From positions 682,001 through 746,000 of the forward strand of contig OU744451.1 in NCBI GenBank assembly GCA_916610825.1: DNA of 64,000 bases. Direction: 5' to 3'. Made by a program: the position numbers and the translations under genes. How positions within the stretch are numbered: position 1 is the first letter of the stretch; every line of letters begins with the position of its first letter. Shown in pieces: positions 39,347 through 53,700 of the stretch. The stretch is from Haliclystus octoradiatus. Taxonomy: Eukaryota > Cnidaria > Staurozoa > Stauromedusae > Haliclystidae. The notes beneath the pieces were generated by a model. The model ran no database searches. It saw only the letters and a program-made list of their open reading frames with translations, and was not told where the DNA came from.

Positions 39347-40127
39347 GCTCAAAGAACTATTTAATTATTAGATTATTTGAAAATTATAAAGCTTTGCAGT
39401 GATTGTTCAACATTGATCGGGTGTAGGCATTTGTGAATTATATTTTAATTGATAGATTTTATATTTTGTAAATATTCAAACAATATGTTTTCATGCTGTT
39501 GAATACATGTTTTGTTGTTGATAATACGGCAAAAAAAAACAGTTTGTGTTAACTTTGTTCCTATCATTGGTTCTATCACTGTTAAAATCTATTTTGTTAA
39601 ACATTTTCAGTAATGTATATTCTAAGTTGAAACCTGCATTACTAAATTGCATAATTAAATTGCCAAAACATTTCAAGCTATTTGTCATCTATCAAATCAA
39701 AATAAGACGGTCTCAACACTCTCACCTATATGAGATGCTCAAATCCTTGCCTCAGTCTATAAACTGTGTAATCTCTTGTAATAAATCATGCTGTTGAATT
39801 TGTTATGATGCTCAATAACGATGTTATTACACTGTCGTCCTTCTGCCTGTGCAATGCATTTACTACCGTATCCCACATTCCCACAAAAAATAGATGAAAG
39901 TTGAAATTTCATTTCTGGTCTATGTTGTAATAGCCTCGAATGGAAGCACAATCAAGCGAGACAATTATAAAAGTTCATCAAATTTCTGAGATTTGAACTG
40001 AGTATTCCTTTCACTTATTACAGCTGATACTTATTCGTGAAATAGTCACAAAATTTATCAAATACTGTACTCCTTAGATTCGCATTACAGTGAGAAAAAG
40101 GCAGCTGAAGCTGTTTAACATACTGTC
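39347..40127. other. Intergenic region
   Basis: The cathepsin 3' UTR followed by the MRPS23 upstream region. Short frames on both strands look spurious. Acceptor-like 'attacag' and 'ccttag' sites occur before the MRPS23 start. Confidence 0.5.
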
Positions 40128-40658
40128 ATGGTTGGCACTCGTCATTTACAAGGGACTGTTGTGCAACGAATGCAAGCTCTATTACGAACTGGTGTGTACA
40201 AAAAGCCACCAATTTGGTTAGGTGTTGTAGAAGCTTTTCCACCAATGACAAACGAAGATGCTGCTGAGTTGACTATCCAACGAAAGGAAATACCAAAGAT
40301 CAAATTCAAATTAGACGATCTGAATCAAAGAATATATCGTGAATTTAAAGTTTTGAAACATGAGCCATTAATTTTTATGCCAGAAAACCACGCACAAAAA
40401 CAAAATCCTTGGCAATTATTTTTTAATAAATACGAAGATATGTTAACATTAAACAATGATGATGAAGACATGGCATTTGAACAAACTGTTAATTGGTTTA
40501 ATAAAAATATAACACTTAGAAAACAATCAAAGAAATCTTATAAGGCAGGCTCAGCTGATGTTGAAAAGATTAATGATGAAATGGTTAGCAATGTAATTCC
40601 AACTGATATTTTAGACTTTTTTAAATCTGAAATTACAAATGAAAGCTCAACAAAATAA
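40128..40658 (+). CDS. MRPS23: Mitochondrial ribosomal protein mS23
   Basis: A single exon of 176 residues. The N-terminal part, GTVVQRMQALLRTGVYKKPP followed by IWLGVVEAFPP, matches the conserved opening of MRPS23, with basic and amphipathic residues able to guide mitochondrial import. The product is a small-subunit component of the mitochondrial ribosome. Vertebrate MRPS23 is near 190 residues, so the length fits. The C-terminal half is charged and less conserved. The gene lies in the gap between cathepsin L and the 3' end of TAK1, which runs towards it. It has no intron in the coding region; a 5' UTR intron is possible because acceptor-like sites lie upstream. Confidence 0.85.
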   Translation: MVGTRHLQGTVVQRMQALLRTGVYKKPPIWLGVVEAFPPMTNEDAAELTIQRKEIPKIKFKLDDLNQRIYREFKVLKHEPLIFMPENHAQKQNPWQLFFNKYEDMLTLNNDDEDMAFEQTVNWFNKNITLRKQSKKSYKAGSADVEKINDEMVSNVIPTDILDFFKSEITNESSTK

Positions 40659-41741
40659 ATTTGCTAAATTATGTAATTTTGTACAATCTTGTATTCGTTA
40701 TGAACATACTAAGTATCAACCATGATAGTGTAACGTCATGCATCTCTACTTAATACGATGTTAGTTCTATAATAACCTGCTGTTCGGAACCAGTCCCTCT
40801 GTAGAATCAGTTTAGAGTGAGAAGAAGATGGACTTATCGTCTTTTGCCTACAATTATAGCCTGTGTGCAGACAGACTTTTTCTTCGTATAGTCCTATAGA
40901 CTATATGAAGTAAAAAGTCTGGCTTGAAATTTTTGAAATTGATGAAAAATGATGTCTGATGTAAAAGCTTTAGCAGCTTTCTAACTTATAGGGGCTATTG
41001 TCTTAACAAATGCAACACAAACTGTAAATGTTCAATTATCACCCAAAGAAAAATAAGAAGATGTGTCTTCGTATTATAGTATTTTTGATACAACTACTCC
41101 CTTCACTTTCTCATGAATTTGTGCTAGCCTTTCGATATTTTGTTCCGGCATCCCCATCTCAATGAGGAAAGGATATAGCTAGCTCACAAAAGTGGAAATA
41201 AATTCTGAAAATTAATATGATATATGCTTACAGGTATTGAATGGTTTGTAACGGATACCCTTACCACTGTGTATTTAGAATAAAAGTTACCGAACAAGGC
41301 ATTAAAAAATACACCATTATACTATACATGTTATTTGAATATAATAAAAGGCTAATGTAGGATACATTTCTTATAATTACATTGCCGTTAATTACATGGC
41401 AATTATCAAATGTTGAATAAAAAACAAAATTTAAAAATGTTTTTTTGTAGTGAAGAGATTAAATATTAATTAACCTCACCAAATCTATGTGTATCATTGA
41501 AGAAGAAGAACGTTAAATCGCTAATAGAATTCATCGAATTTCAACTGTTCATGAAACATTTATGAATTCTATATAAAGGCTTGATTTACAAAATTACAAT
41601 GTTGAATAGGATAACGCCCTTTTTGAGTGGCTCATATAGTATTAAATTTTGAAAATTACCTCGTATATTCAAAGTCAACTGGTTGACTGTAGTTCATTAA
41701 TTCATAACAATATTTACAAAAATGACAATGATATATTTAAT
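40659..41741. other. Convergent intergenic region
   Basis: The 3' flanks of MRPS23 (plus strand) and TAK1 (minus strand). I see no gene or recognisable repeat. Confidence 0.5.
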
Positions 41742-44700
41742 TCAAAATCTTTGCAAATTCCTTTTCTGTTTAACTTTATCAAGTTGAGCTTTGACACTTG
41801 CGTGAAGTACTAATACCTCTTCCTAGAATACAAAATTAAGTACGTGACATTTGAATAATTGGATGAACTTTAATAATATATCGGAATGATTGTAGTGCAC
41901 AAGACTAGAGGTATGCGTCGGATCGAATTAGGAATTAGTAATCAGAATGTTCACAAACATTTTCAAATCGAATCCGATCAGATTTGAGTGAAAAATTGAT
42001 CCAGAAAAGTCCAAAACATTTCTGCATTAATAATCCGATCTGACAGAATCCGGATCTGAGTAATCTGTAATCTTCAATTCAATTTATGGTCATATGGTCA
42101 TAATGATATCAAGAACAATGAAATAGTTATAGAATTTTCATTAAAAATAGCCCAAATAATTAACACAGCATATCGAGGATATTAGCAGCAGATCAGTACA
42201 TGTTTCTGGCCATTAGGCTACATTAGTAACGATACAGCTCAGTGAACAAGGGAATGACTTTGGTATATACATTAGATCGGTATACCCCCGGCGAAAAAAG
42301 TTCATGAACTTAGTGAAAAGTTCATGAACTGTTCATGAACTATATGTGAAAAGTTTGTCAATCTGGTTCATGAACTCAAGTTTTGGTTGACAGTTCATGA
42401 ACCTTTCCCAAAGTTCATGAACTAGCTCATGAACTGTCTGTAACTGTCATGAACTTTACTTGAAAAACAAATATTCCATGAACTCGGATATTACAAAGTA
42501 GTCATAAAGTTTATTAAATTCTTTAATAAATTTTGGACTTATCATGAAAAGTTGTTCATTTACTGGTTCATGAACTGTCTGTAACTGTCATGAACTTTAT
42601 TTGAAAAACAAATATTCCATGAACTCGGATATTACAAAGTAGTCATAAAGTTTATTAAATTCTTTAATAAATTTTTGGACTTATCATGAAAAGTTGTTCA
42701 TTTACTAGCTCATGAACTGTCTGTAATTGTCATGAACTTTATTTGAATAACAAATATTCCATGAACTCAGATATTACAAAGTAGTCATAAAGTTTATTAA
42801 ATTCTTTAATAAATTTTGGACTTATCATGAAAAGTTGTTCATTTACTGGTTCATGAACTGTCTGTAACTGTCATGAACTTTATTTGAAAAACAAATATTC
42901 CATGAACTCGGATATTACAAAGTAGTCATAAAGTTTATTAAATTCTTTAATACATTTTTGGACTTATCATGAAAAGTTGTTCATTTACTAGCTCATGAAC
43001 TGTCTGTAATTGTCATGAACTTTATTTGAATAACAAATATTCCATGAACTCGGATATCACAAAGTAGTCATAAAGTTAATTAAATTCTTTAATAAATTTT
43101 GGACTTATCATGAAAAGTTGTTCATTTACTGATTCATGAACTTTTCCACTTCATGAACCTTTGTCAAGTTCATGAACTCTTATTGCACTCACGTTTTTTT
43201 TTCACAGATATATACATGACATAGATGGGTATATTCTGTATATATATTAAGGATATTAAAAATCCAAAAAAAATCTGATCGGATCTCAATCGCAGACCTC
43301 TAATATACAAATATTGTATGACCATAGAGGATCAGTGAGATCAAGATATTATAATAGAACCAAGATAGTCTAACTCAGATTTATATTTTAAAGAGTTTAA
43401 AAAGGCCATAATATTATCTTACCTTAGTGAAAATCAACCAAATAAAATGTATTTAACATCCTCAAGTATTAAATAATTCAAATTTAAAAACGACAATCAC
43501 ATCCTCAAAAATCTATCTTTGTTGACCCAATATCAATCAATTCCAAACATTTTGATCGGTTTTGCCACGACAGAATCACTAAGAATTGGTCTCAAATGCA
43601 ATATTAAGATCATCTCGTTTTGATGCGAAAAAATGCTTTACTTTTCACAAGAAACAGAAACTAAGTTTGTTTGTTTGATAATCTGACCCCCGTAAATTTT
43701 ACGCATCAAAACGAGATGATCTTAAAATAGCTTTTGAGGCCAATTCTCAGTGATTCTGTCGTGGCAAAACAGCTATAAACTAGCCGCTGTAAAATTGGGG
43801 GAGGGGTGCAATTCTAATTATGTCTAACAAAATGGGTTTGGCATTACTGGCATATGCAAAATTGGAAGCTTCTGAGTAATATAGTAACTTCAAAACCCCA
43901 CAATTTTGCGTCTTGACAATATTACCCAAACTTGTTTTCAAATCTTAATTAGGATGGGGAGTTGCCCAAGACGTATAGCTGTGCACAGGAACAAACAATG
44001 AGGAGTTTAGATCAGGATCTGTTTGGCCATTTAAGTAAATATAATGTTGACCCAAACGTAACATCTTCAAATTCTTACATGCTCTTCCTGTGCCTTTAAG
44101 AAGTTTTCCAAATGTTGAGAACTTCGTCTCTGCTCTCTTTCTTCATCTTGGAGTTGTTTTTCAACATCCAATCTATAAAAATAAGATAACAATTCAATAA
44201 TCCAATTATTTCTTGACAGCTATGCTATTTTAATTGTTTCACAGAGTTTCACTGAATTTATAGATTCTGAAATCTGGCTACAACTCGACCAGTATAGCAG
44301 AACCAATTCTTCCCACAAAATGATACAATAATTCATTCTATTCTATAGTAAATGAATTTGGTCTGTGGCGCAGGCAAGCTACAATTACGAGACAATAGTA
44401 AAATAGAGTAGTGAATACAGTAGGCACAACAAATATACAAGAGTTACATCATGCAGGATGTGTAATGGTGTAGTGAACAGAAGTAAACGTGACAACAAAA
44501 TTTTCTCCACGAGGGGGCTGGCTAACTCCGTCCCCAGACGAGATGGTTTTTAGAACGCAATCCAATAACACATGCAATTCAAACATCAAAAATCAATATT
44601 TTCATCTCCAACAAGGAGGATTTAGCCCTCTATCCCCGCTAGTGATACGTCTGATTAGCAACAGCCTTTTTAATACAAACAATTTATGGACAAAATTCTT

Positions 44701-47700
44701 TCCCTGTCACACTCTCCTCTCAGAAACATAATAGTAACATCTGTAATAAGGGTTAAAAGAAAAGAAAAAGGTCGATACAGCTTTAAAATTACCCAGTGAC
44801 CAACCAATCGAATTGTATGGTTTTCTATTGATCTGTTGGCTGTCAACTAAAGGTTATTTTTAACAGATTATAATCAACTTACTTTCTTTGAATTAGATAA
44901 TCCATTTCACTTTGCAATTTGAAGAACTTATCAACCATCTTAAAAATAAATAAAGAATAAATATACAGCAATTATAATATGAAATGAGGTAAACACATAC
45001 ATGTGAAGTGATTAATGTTTTGTAAAACAGAAAAATATAGAATTGAAACTAATATATAAGGGTTTCATAGCCTGTCAAACTTACGTCAAGATGTTGTTTG
45101 TAGATTATCATTGATTCATTATTGTCAGCGATAGGAGTTGCAGGCTAAGGAGAAAATAGAATATAATCAACATCTTCATCTTTGATTGCAACAAGCAACA
45201 TCTTTTTATTAGCCAGAAGGAATTTCTTTAAAATGGATGATGCAACAAAACTCAAAAAATCAAAAAAGATCTAATTCATTGTTTATCTGCCAAAAAGATC
45301 CACGGAACATAAATTTAGAGAGTTATATGAGATAATTCACGGACATAGATCTCTTGTAAGGTATCATCATCTAATAAATTCAAAGACAATGTTTCGAGCA
45401 AAAGATTATCCATATTTAAATTTAAAATAGAAAAAATCAATATTATCAAAGTTTTGTAGATTAATGTAACCTTTTATTTGTTTTCTAAATTCTGTAACCA
45501 AATGTAATTCTGTAATCTCAAGTATGGAGAAATCTACATTCAGCTATTCGATGAAAAATATACCTATACCTTCTAGGAGAACTTACTTAAAACAATTAAT
45601 AGGAAAGATTGAAAGCGTAATAAAAAGAATGAGATGGAAAGACTTTTTCTACGATTTAAAGCATGATATATTATCACAGCATCGCCAGAATAAAGAACAA
45701 TAGAATAACCTATATCCACAAAATTAACAATAGCCTTAATAACAATATCACCCTATTTTGTATGTATCTAGAAGGTATAGTGTTTTTTATCAATGAATAC
45801 ATTGCCTGATGATCGCCTCGGCGTGAAACTTCAAGAAGCAAACATGACTGCTTGATTCTCTGAATATTATTATTTAAGCTCTGCTATATTTTGCATTGAG
45901 CCCTATGTCCAATCAGTAAGACAACGTTTTACAAATATATATCTATTTATCTATCTAAATAAAAGTAAAATCTTACCATCAACTCATTAGGAAGTAACTT
46001 CCAAAAGTCACTTCGGTCCATATCTAATAAAAGATAGAAAAACAGATATAAATTTAGATATTGTCCTTGAAATTATTTTTAAAAAAACATATTCAAATTA
46101 TTCACTAGGAAATAAAACTTCTGCACTGCATATTGCATACCAGCCCTAAGGATTTTTCTTAAAACATAGGGTCTGTGAATGCCCATCAAAAATGGCACCG
46201 ATATAAACTTTGAACATTATTCACACACTGTCACGAAATATTAACAGGATCAACTCATAGAAAATAAAAACTCAACATTTTTACCTTAACTTGCTGAATT
46301 TATTGCCTTGATTACTTTGCAAGTTTTTCGATAAACATATAAGAACTTTTTCGAGAAATAAGCATTCGAAAGAGTGAGAATTTCAATTCTTGAAAAATGG
46401 AGAATTAAGGCTAGTGACATCATCTTGTAAATACTCCTATCACGACGAGTGAGCGCGATAAGATCACCACAGCTATCAAGCATTCGTCCATTATAATAAC
46501 ACGATTTTTAAATGTTTCGTTCTTATGAACGAATGCTCGATAGATGTCATCATAATATTGCACTCACTTGTTGTGATAGGAATTTTAACAGTATGACATC
46601 ACTTAACTTTCATTCTTCATTTTTCAAGATTTGAAATTCATACTTAACAAGGAACAAATTTCAAATTTAAATTTTCTATGAGTCGACCATATTGTCATGA
46701 GATCACAACTCTTCGTCAAACATGTCACAGTTAGCAGCAGCCACAATGAATTTTTTCACAATCAGATTGACATCATACTCATGAGGATATTACGTAACAG
46801 TGTGTAGAACAGCACACTCTTCGGGCTGGTAAATTCTCTCTTATAAATAAGATACAGCCTACAGGGTGACACATATGTAAAAATTAACAGTGCAGAAAGC
46901 ATGTGCTTGTTCATGATTATGAGGTTTTGAAGGGGTACACCTGAGCACATCATGAATCCGTATCATCACCTGATTGATATCGTTTGAACGCAATTTCCCG
47001 TTGTACTGCAGGGATAGAAGGTTGAGATTCTGCTCTTGAAAAATGAACCTTTGGACTGTGACTTTTGCTACGATCAATTTTAATATTGCCATCTCTTGGA
47101 GGTGAAACAGAAATAGGGGTAGAACGCCCACTCGACGAATTCGATGCATGGCCAGAATTACGAAACGACGATGGTAGTGTAATTGCCTTTGATGGCATAG
47201 AAGATGTAGTTTGATAACGATTTGCCAGGTCATTCTGCATAGTTTCGATATCGACTGTTGGTGTTCTCAAATCTAATTGATTGAATTCTTGCGACAGGTG
47301 CGATATTGGAGGAGTTTGTCTTCCATGAGGTGAGCTGGAATGTGCGTGATAAAACTGCTCTGCCAGGTGTTGTTGTTTCGATAACAAATGTTGTTGTTGT
47401 TGATAGGTAGATGGTGACACATAAGGTGGGGGATTAGGATTTGTTTGAGGGATATCGAGTGCCCCTTGTGAAGGGGCTGTGAAATGATTATCAGGATTGT
47501 ATTCTGCTTGATGTTGTGTAGGGCTATTATCGGGATTGGTTGAGCTTGTCCCTAACAACGGAAAACGCTGGGATGATCCTGGCCAATGTTGATGAGGATA
47601 TTGTGGCGTTTGATGCATGTGCGAAGGGCCAACAAGATGTACTGCGTCAATCATTCCAGAATAACCAGTAGGTACGTATGATGTTGGTGGATATGAGTCA

Positions 47701-50700
47701 GTAACTGTTTGTGATTGAGTCGTGTACGACTGTTTGACAGCACCGCTATTAATAGCTGGTGTATTAGGTGGAAATGAAACTACACCAAAATGACTCATAG
47801 GTGAGTCATAAGAAGTTCCAGGCAATTGGTTTAATGGATTATCGCTTAATTTTCTAGGATTTGGTGAGGCATCGCACCAACTACGTGAACGTCTATGACC
47901 GCTATCAATTGATGGGGTTTCAAGATTAGATGGCGTAGAACTTGGCATTGGATAGCCACAGGATGATGCTCTGCCAATTTCAGGTTGATTATATTCAATC
48001 TCAAACTCAGTTTTTTGTTCTGGCGGTATAATCGGTTCGACTGGCGGTAAGATGGTTATATCGTTACTTCCAGTTGATGATTTTCCACCTGAGCGTTCTT
48101 CCAATGGAATTGACGTCCTAACAGCTGACGATGTAAACTGATGGGAGGATTCATCAGTGTAATAACTTGATTGGCTACCACCGCTGTCGACGGATGCGGC
48201 TTGCACGTCCAAGAAGCAATCATCGTCTGGTACATACTAAAATAAATAAACCAAAATAAATATTTAGATAAGTAAAACAATGACATTCGCAAATATTGTT
48301 AGGTAATTAATCTTGATCTTATAGCCTATAGATTATACAAATGTGTGATACAATGTATTCTGTTGGATCAGATCCATAGATTTTGTTTCTTCTACATTGC
48401 TTTGTTTCTTGAAACGGTTTATTAAATTTAAATTTAAAAAAGTTTCACCTTCTTTGCTCTTTCGAAGTATTCAACAATTTCAACAAATGGAGGACGTTGG
48501 TTCATATCATGATTCCAACAACTACAAACAAATAAGAATATAATATCAAGATGGCTAGTTCAACATATGATATAGCAGCCATGTCACCTACGTCAATACA
48601 TAAACATATTTGTCAACATATCAATTGAAGCACATTGATTGAAATAGTGTCAATGCATTGGAACATTCTGGAACATATATAGGGAATAACTGTTCTGTTT
48701 GCTATTAATGTTTTGTTGGTTGTTTTGGATGAGTTTGACGGGCATCAAACAAATACCTTCAGATGATGTCTTCTACTGGTTTCTGAGCTGACTGCAAAAC
48801 CCATATGAGAAGCAGTTCAGGAGTTCACAAACGGTTCATGAATAAGCATGAAAAGTTTACGAAAAAGTTCATTACAATCAGAGGCTATTAAACATTCATG
48901 AACAGTTCATGAACTGATATTGATTAACTAGTCCTACATTGATTTATTTTAATATTGTGGAACAGCTTTATTATTGAAATGATGTAACAAATTAAAATAA
49001 AATACATTACAACGTAAACGGATATATAAATTAAGAACAATAGAATGGGGATCACTGGGATTGCAGGTCGTGAGGCATATTTTGGAACAATAGAATTACT
49101 GCAGACACAACTAACAAGATTGTACAGATTTCTGCATTTGGTTGGGTGACCATTGCAGACTTTACTGAATTAGTAACTGGTATGTATTCTAAGCATGTTC
49201 CAATCAATGTTACTCTCACTGAAATATCGGTAATGTCCTCTCATAAGTCAGTAACGTAAACATATTGTGGGCACTTTGAAAGGCAGACACAACTAAATTT
49301 TGTAGACCCCTAATCAAGAGAATAACTAATACTGTACATATTAAATGAAAACATGAAAAGACAGTCCAAGTTGTTGCCAATTGGGACGCAGCTTAAAATG
49401 AACTTACAATATTGAATCTTACCAATTAAAACAACATTTACCTTTTGATAAGATTCTGTAAACTTTTGGGAATAGTTCTAACATCTGGTGGTCGAATGCC
49501 TTCAACATAGAAAATAAAGAAATTCAGGGGATGATACTCTACAAGACTCAAAGAGATACACTTTCAATTCTAGAGAAGTTGTTTTCTTCACTTGGTAAAC
49601 TGTTGATTTGATTCGGAACGATTAATGCAGTCTCCCTATGATGACTTTGATCCACTTAGAGAAATGGCACGCAAGAGGTGAAAACAGTCTCCAAACTCCA
49701 ATGGAAAATCATTACAGTTAACAGTTTTGAAAGTTGTTCCAGGTTCTAATTTCAAATAATTTGCCCTCCATCATTTCCAGTTATATTATTCCCTACTTTC
49801 GATATAATAAAAATCCATATCTTTCGTTAGTGAGTCAATGACATAGGATCGAATCAAATTGAAAACGTAGTTAAAACAGCATTTAAATTGAGATTGGATA
49901 TCTCACAGTCAGATTTTCTGGGTGTCACCTTATAAAAGACCAACTGTACAAAGAGGTCAACATTGTTAAAGTTGGATCAAGTGGCATTATCATAATTTTA
50001 CCTTCATGAACCGCCCACATGACGCGATAAGGGTGATGATATAGCTCTTGGTATGGTTTATACCTTGTTATCATCTCCCATAAGACAATTCCAAAACTGA
50101 AGAACAAAATATGTACAGAAATTTGCTTAATTTATCATTATATGGCGTTGTCTGTATATAGGGATGAGATCCCGAGGTTGTTGTTTTACAGAGCCAATGA
50201 TGAAAGCAGAGGGAATATTGCGATTTGAGATCCTATCAAAACTCTGCTGATATCTAAATATTGCAACATTTACAGAAATCTATCTTGTGCTGGGATGAAT
50301 CGGGAGGGAGTGACTGCATAGTGAGAACACCATTGTTTGTCCATCGTACATCAGCCTATCACAATCTAGCTCTTAAGTTTGGAAGAACTTGTTAGAAGTT
50401 GGCTGATGAACAATGGACAAACAATGTTTTTCTCAAGTTTCAGCCACTCCCCCAATTCAACCCAGCACAAACTTTCTGTCAAAAATTATGCAGACTCTAC
50501 TAATCCACAAAAAAAGATTTTGGTCTGCGCACAGGCCAATGTATCCCTGTCATTGACAAGAAAGACTGTCATAACTTTGATATGCATTTGGATAATAACA
50601 CTACAAATCTTATATAGTAAAATTTGGAATGTTTATGAAGTTAAGTTGGTGCTTCAACCATGACCAATATTTTCTTTTCAAAGTGAACTCACCTATAGAC

Positions 50701-53700
50701 GTCACATTTTTCACTGTAACTAGTTCCTATATAAAAATCAATAGAGATAAAGATTAAATGTTGATGAACTATGTGAACTGCATTCAGTTACATGTAGGTC
50801 AAGGTCTAATTTATAAAATACTAAATTGTACAATATTTCTTAGTGATTTGAGTGGTACAAATTGACCAATCAAAAATCGAAACATTGAACGTTTATGAAA
50901 AGTAAATGTTAATCAATCATAAAAAACAGATGGTTAAATTACAGTGAAACCTGTATATAACGGCCAGCTATCAGAGGTAGATTAATTGACCACTATGGAC
51001 AGGTGGCCTTTATATAAAGGTTTGGTTCAATAGAAAATACTATTTTAGACATTGTAAGAGTGACCACTATAGACAGGTGGCCGCTGTATATTATAAGAAT
51101 ACTTTGAGTCTAACATAGTCCCAACAACGGTAAAAAATCGACTGTACCTTCAAATACTTCAGGTGCCATCCAAGCAGCACTGCCTTGGGTTGACGTCATG
51201 TTGCTATGGATGTAGCATGCAGTTCCAAAATCACAAATCTTTAAAACGGATCCATGGTTTGTTAATAACATACTGGAAATTGAAAATTTAACATGTATGT
51301 AACGGCCAGACATGAAATCACACCAGTAGACAAAAATGATCACTATAGACAGGTGGACTCTATATACAGGGTTGATTCAATTGAAGATACCTTCTATGTG
51401 GGGTAGTGTTGGAGTGACCACTATACACAGGTGACCACTTTATAAAGGTGACTGTTGAAGCAAGTTTCATTTTTCAATATATTCAAACATCAACAGCATG
51501 ACGTCAGATGAAGGCTAGCCGCCGCGCAGGCCGAAATATTTTTGACGATTAGTAGGGTCTGCGTTATATCGACAGAAAGCTTGCACTGGACTGAATCAGG
51601 GGGAGTGGCTAAGCTTGAGAAATCTATTGTTCATCTATTGTTTATCAGCCAATTACTTGGCTTGTTTTCACAAAAGATTCTACAAATCATTAGTGTTGAT
51701 ATACATACTTGGGCGGTTTCAAATCTCTGTGAATGATAGCCTTTGGTTTCATTCCATGTAAATATTTAACTGCATGGGCACATTGTAGTGCCCAATGAAT
51801 AACATGACTAAAACGATACTCCACTACAGCATGGTCTCCTTCGTTCGGATGAATAACTAAAACAAAATACAAGTCATAAGAAGCGATGAACAATAGAATT
51901 TTTTAACGTTTTGTATTGTTAGAGTAATTGTGACACTTCCTGTGCTGGTTTAGCCAAGACGGACAAGAATCATTTGACTTCATTATGTTGACTTTATAAT
52001 ATATATTGTAAGCGCCAATTCCTACTAAATTAACTTGAATTATATATACTACTGCGCATGCTCATAATATATTGCATAGCGCATATATTAAACTTTAGTT
52101 GGCAAAATATCACCGAAAGAGCAACAACAACTTTCCACCATCAGACACACGGTATGAATTATTTACATTAATTATAACAATAATCTTACATATCTATATA
52201 TTCGATCTTTTTATATCATTTTATTAGTATTTTAACATAACTTTCATTTATTTCATTTTTATAGTTTAAAACCGTAAAACGGTAATTCGTAAATCGGTAA
52301 ATCATTACAAATCATTGCAAGTCATATTCAATGTTTCTCTATCAAAGAAAACAACATATAGTATCGTTATCGTAACAAATTGTGTCTATTTATTGTGTCT
52401 ATCCTATCATTCTAATGTTACTGTCATTCGCCGTGTCAACTCAGTGAAAGTAATCAGAACTGGCGGTTACATATATTGACTATTAGCTATATCACATAGC
52501 TGTATCACATACCTGTATAAAGTGATCCTCCTTCCGCATATTCCATAACTAAACAAACCTTAAAGACAAACAATCAAACAAAATAAACATATTATTGTTG
52601 TTATAGCTTATTTATCTGATGATTACGTTAAGCATGATATTATTAGTAACACTTATGAATGTGTAGTAATAATTAGTAATGTAGACGGTGTCACCCAACC
52701 GAAGGCACCCGTACCTATCCTCTATTTCTAGAAGAGTGACCTTTTTCGCACGACACCACAGATCAATTTCAACAGATTTCATGGCAGATAGGTCTCAATG
52801 GTCAATGCGCAACGATGCGCCGCAGCTACTCACAATGCAATTCCCTCTGGACCATTCCATCCGCCATCTTCAGATGGGACTAATTTGATGTTTCAGATAC
52901 AGTAAAGGCTGAGTTGACCTTAGGGGGATTTGAACCACAGTCGATCAGATATGATCCGACCTGAAGTTCGGTTGCTCTGCCATCTGAGCTAATCCTCCTA
53001 GTTTGAGGGCTACAGATAAATTGATAGCTTAGTAACACACAGCGATATAATAATAGGAAATGTGACAACCTGAATGACATGACCACAAGAGGATGGCGAA
53101 TTATTGTTCAACGTAATGAGAAAGATAAAACAGAAGGGTTTTACCAAAATTATATAAGTTAGATCTCGTCCAGGCGTGTGTTGTACATGATATTACCTTT
53201 TTGAGGATAAATTAAAAGTATGCATATGGATAAAAATGAGGCTTAAATGTATAAAGATATGGATAAAGGCTGAGTTGATCTCAGGGGGATTTGAACCACA
53301 GTCGATCAGATATGATCCGATCTGAAAAAAGGCTGCTCTGCCATCTGAGCTAACCCTCCTAATGTGTAGTCATTGACACCTTTAATTATATGTGACAGTT
53401 TGTGTCATAATCAACAATCGGGACAAAATCCAATTATTTAGTTTGGCGGCAAGAAGTGGAAAATTATTGAAATATTATCAAATACAGTGAAACCTGTATA
53501 TAATAGCCAGCTGCAAGAGGCAGATAAATTGACCACTATAGACAGGTGGCCTTTATATACAGGTTTGATTCAATAGAGAATACTATTTAGACAATACAAG
53601 AGTGGCATCTATAGACCGCTGTATAGAGGTGACTATTATAACAGGTTTGACTGTAGGACAAATAAAACATAATCTCTCTAGGTGTTTTCTGTTCAATTTG

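Noticed and set aside
44489-44731. An 80-residue frame in a TAK1 intron
   Set aside because: No recognisable protein features; probably chance.
46950-46969. Reading the long TAK1 exon to the stop at 46950 as the normal protein end
   Set aside because: A phase-1 donor at 46970 joins exactly to exon 12, and four further exons restore the known C-terminal coiled coil.
46859-47233. A 124-residue minus-strand frame overlapping the long TAK1 exon
   Set aside because: It is in a different frame from the TAK1 linker, which is supported by splice phase on both sides.
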